Of a DNA stretch of 64,000 nucleotides, positions 62,325 to 64,000 are shown piece by piece (position 1 is the first letter of the stretch; each line of letters begins with the position of its first letter). The notes beneath the pieces are model-generated. The model was given only the letters and a program-made list of their open reading frames with translations, did no database searches and had not been told where the DNA came from. Source of the stretch: Spongiibacter marinus (GTDB lineage Bacteria > Pseudomonadota > Gammaproteobacteria > Pseudomonadales > Spongiibacteraceae); contig NZ_JAFBBD010000002.1 in the NCBI RefSeq assembly GCF_016906995.1, positions 333,667-397,666 of the forward strand, in the 5' to 3' direction. Made by a program: the position numbers and the translations under genes.

Positions 62325-62852
62325 ATGACAAGTGAATATAGCAACAGCCCTGACGATCAGTTGAGCGCCGGCGATGCCAATCAGTATCTGACCTTTGTTC
62401 TGAATGGTGAAGAATACGGCGTCGAAATATTGCGTGTGCAAGGTATTCAGGGCTGGGACACCGTGACGCCAATTCCGAATTCGCCTGACTTTGTGCTTGG
62501 TGTCATGAATTTGCGGGGCGCTATCGTTCCAATTATCGACCTGCGAAAGCGTTTTAATATGGAGACCATACCCCACGGTCCGACTACGGTGATTATTGTT
62601 GTCAAAGTCGAGAGCGCTGACAAGCCGAGAACCATTGGCATGGTGGTGGACGGGGTATCGGAAGTGTATCGCTTGGATGATGCCAATATACAGGCCTTGC
62701 CTGAAGTCGGGGCGAGCGGCGTGAGTAGTGACTATGTAAAAGGCTTGTCTACCGTCGATGAAAAGATGCTCATTCTTCTAAATATCGACAAGCTTTTCTC
62801 CGGCAATGAACTCAACCACGACGCGCCGACGCCTATGGCGAAAACAGCGTGA
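62325..62852 (+). CDS. cheW: CheW coupling protein
   Basis: 175 residues: a short disordered N-terminus, then a CheW fold with YLTFVLNGEEYGVEILRVQGI, PNSPDFVLGVMNLRGAIVPIIDLRKRF and VDGVSEVYRL. It links CheA to methyl-accepting receptors. Confidence 0.95.
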   Translation: MTSEYSNSPDDQLSAGDANQYLTFVLNGEEYGVEILRVQGIQGWDTVTPIPNSPDFVLGVMNLRGAIVPIIDLRKRFNMETIPHGPTTVIIVVKVESADKPRTIGMVVDGVSEVYRLDDANIQALPEVGASGVSSDYVKGLSTVDEKMLILLNIDKLFSGNELNHDAPTPMAKTA

Positions 62853-62861
62853 GAAAACGCG

Positions 62862-63284
62862 ATGGCAGATGAAGAATTTATTATTCTATTGGGTGATGAG
62901 CCTGAACAGGGCTCGGGCAGCGATATAAACAGCCCAGAACCAGAACAAGGAGCGGCCACTCCGAACACCGAAGACGACGGTTTTGTTGTCCTGCTTGGCA
63001 GCGAAGACGGTGAGCCCGGTGGTAAGTCACTTCCCAGTGAACTTGTTATTGCCAGTGCCGGTTCTCTCTATCAGGTTTTGGCAGAATTTGCTGCCGCGGC
63101 AGACGGCGATATCAGCATTGATGCGTCGGCCGTTGAGCAGGTCGATAGTGCCGGTCTGCAGTTATTGGCGCTGTTTCGCCAGAGTCAACAGAAAACCGGT
63201 CGGGAGGTTAGCTATCAAGGCTTTCCTGACGACATCGATACCGTGATACGTCGTGCAGGGTTCGCCTCGTTGTTGGCCGCATGA
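62862..63284 (+). CDS. STAS-domain protein with duplicated N-terminal motif
   Basis: 140 residues. The C-terminal STAS domain (about 55-140) contains ISIDASAVEQVDSAGLQLL, with Ser at the position phosphorylated in anti-sigma antagonists (DSAG). The first 55 residues are acidic and low in complexity but carry a repeated short motif: EEFIILLGDEPEQG (residues 4-17) and DGFVVLLGSEDGEPG (about 40-54). STAS proteins are found in some che operons, where they may tune CheA or receptors. The N-terminal tandem motif may be a docking peptide (inference). Confidence 0.8.
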   Translation: MADEEFIILLGDEPEQGSGSDINSPEPEQGAATPNTEDDGFVVLLGSEDGEPGGKSLPSELVIASAGSLYQVLAEFAAAADGDISIDASAVEQVDSAGLQLLALFRQSQQKTGREVSYQGFPDDIDTVIRRAGFASLLAA

Positions 63285-63317
63285 CACCGCAAGTGGGAAC
63301 CCGCGAAAGAGGCTTTA

Positions 63318-63746
63318 ATGGTGGTACTCAGTCGAGAGGTAAATCACGGTATGTTACCGAGGTCGGAAGAGGACCGGCGAGTACTGTCTGTATATGCTGC
63401 TCAATTACGCGCGGTCGCATCGGAGCTGGAAGAGGAAGCCTGTGACATTATTCTTCTGTTCATGGAGATTACTTCAGCATTGGATCGGATGGAGCGCGAT
63501 GGCGGTAGTGAGCCCGAGGCCGTTGAGGCGGTTCGCAGCGCATTAAATACCATTACAGAGCGCTTACAGATGTTTGATGGCAGTGCTCAGCGTCTTGGGC
63601 ATATTGCAGACAGCGCTGAGCGAATGAAGACATTGGATAGCGACCATTCTGAGCTTGCAACATTAGCCAGCAGCTACAGCTGTCCGGTAGAACATGAGGT
63701 GCATGGCCAGGTATGTAATGAGGCTGGCGGCGCACCAGACAAATAG
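63318..63746 (+). CDS. Hypothetical helical protein of the che operon
   Basis: 142 residues from ATG 63318 (AAGAGG upstream). Almost entirely alpha-helical and acidic, with no signal or membrane segment. The helix ITERLQMFDGSAQRLGHIADSAERM has an acidic residue and Gln spaced as in some CheY-phosphatase helices and in helical-bundle receptor-like proteins. The match is too weak for a call. Located between the STAS gene and cheD. It could be a CheZ-like phosphatase or an adaptor. Confidence 0.6.
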   Translation: MVVLSREVNHGMLPRSEEDRRVLSVYAAQLRAVASELEEEACDIILLFMEITSALDRMERDGGSEPEAVEAVRSALNTITERLQMFDGSAQRLGHIADSAERMKTLDSDHSELATLASSYSCPVEHEVHGQVCNEAGGAPDK

Positions 63747-63784
63747 TAGAGCCATGACAACGGGCGGAGCGCGTTTGCTTGAAT

Positions 63785-64000
63785 ATGCCAAATCGCAATC
63801 GAAGTGAAATCTCCGAACACTATCCAGGCGTATCCTGTCACTGGGACAGCGTACACAACGTGTATGCGGTTCGCGTTCTGCCTGGCCAATACTACGTGAC
63901 AGACCGCAGTGATCAAATGATTTCAACCGTGCTGGGGTCGTGTATCGCAGCGTGCATTCGCGATCCGGAGATTGGGGTGGGTGGTTTAAATCACTTTATG
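63785..64000 (+). CDS. cheD: Chemoreceptor glutamine deamidase CheD, 3' end missing
   Basis: 72 codons visible, open to the right edge. ATG 63785; a TTG at 63779 fits GGAG spacing slightly better. The catalytic Cys motif LGSCIAACIRDPEIGVGGLNHFM (positions about 63932-64000) identifies CheD, which deamidates receptor glutamines and can bind CheC/CheX. Its presence confirms that the cluster is a complete chemotaxis-type pathway continuing beyond the window. Confidence 0.93.
   Translation, partial: MPNRNRSEISEHYPGVSCHWDSVHNVYAVRVLPGQYYVTDRSDQMISTVLGSCIAACIRDPEIGVGGLNHFM

Noticed and set aside
1-64000. Mobile elements, prophage, CRISPR, rRNA or tRNA genes
   Set aside because: No transposase or integrase frames, repeat-spacer arrays, tRNA cloverleaf-like segments or rRNA stretches were recognised; genes are in conserved operons with uniform composition.

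Overview
The window reads as one continuous stretch of a free-living, respiring gammaproteobacterial chromosome. It has a high gene density, moderately high GC, and no rRNA, tRNA, insertion sequence, prophage or CRISPR array that I can see. The combination of FNR-controlled cbb3 oxidase, liu leucine catabolism, the methionine salvage genes mtnABDC, TonB-dependent receptors and a che operon with cheD fits marine or environmental Cellvibrionales/Spongiibacteraceae-like bacteria. That placement is inference from gene content, not from a marker gene.

Layout. 1-11.7 kb: a catabolic/uptake block on the + strand (secreted esterase cut by the left edge, GH3 glucosidase lipoprotein, molybdopterin oxidoreductase, TonB-dependent receptor, membrane-anchored M20 peptidase, sulfotransferase). 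11.7-18.2 kb: a compact biosynthetic operon made of a one-module NRPS (C-A-PCP-TE, A-domain pocket reading as glycine), a GT1-type glycosyltransferase and an EntD-type phosphopantetheinyl transferase, behind a CRP-like promoter with a long structured leader. 18.2-24.7 kb: an NhaC antiporter, then a P450 divergent from SDR-TetR, followed by a Rieske oxygenase and an acetoacetate-decarboxylase-family protein. This looks like a TetR-regulated oxidative module for a hydrophobic, steroid- or terpenoid-like compound. 24.7-37.0 kb: a low-oxygen block (hemerythrin-like protein, hemN, fnr, a YIP1 membrane protein, ccoNOQP-ccoGHIS-safE) with three FNR boxes, each spaced as in a class II promoter.

37.0-43.9 kb: the leucine/isovalerate operon liuRABCDE on the - strand, with an evident LiuR operator. 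44.0-46.9 kb: mtnABDC on the - strand. 47.0-50.6 kb: a DUF2489 protein on +; on - a cysK-lemA-GIDE/EF-hand-tetR gene string. 50.8-52.4 kb: a DoxX-like protein, an ECF sigma factor and its ChrR-type zinc anti-sigma. 52.5-56.0 kb: a second TonB-dependent receptor and an alpha/beta hydrolase. 56.1-59.6 kb: a signalling operon (tiny membrane protein, Cache-HAMP-histidine kinase-HPt, receiver-GGDEF). 59.9-64.0 kb: a chemotaxis-like operon (cheY, cheA, cheW, STAS protein, unknown helical protein, cheD cut by the right edge).

The least explained system is the NRPS-glycosyltransferase-PPTase operon. It predicts an N-acyl-glycine-type product that may be glycosylated, with no dedicated starter carrier encoded nearby. 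Second are the STAS/unknown-protein che operon and the adjacent kinase-HPt that lacks an internal receiver.
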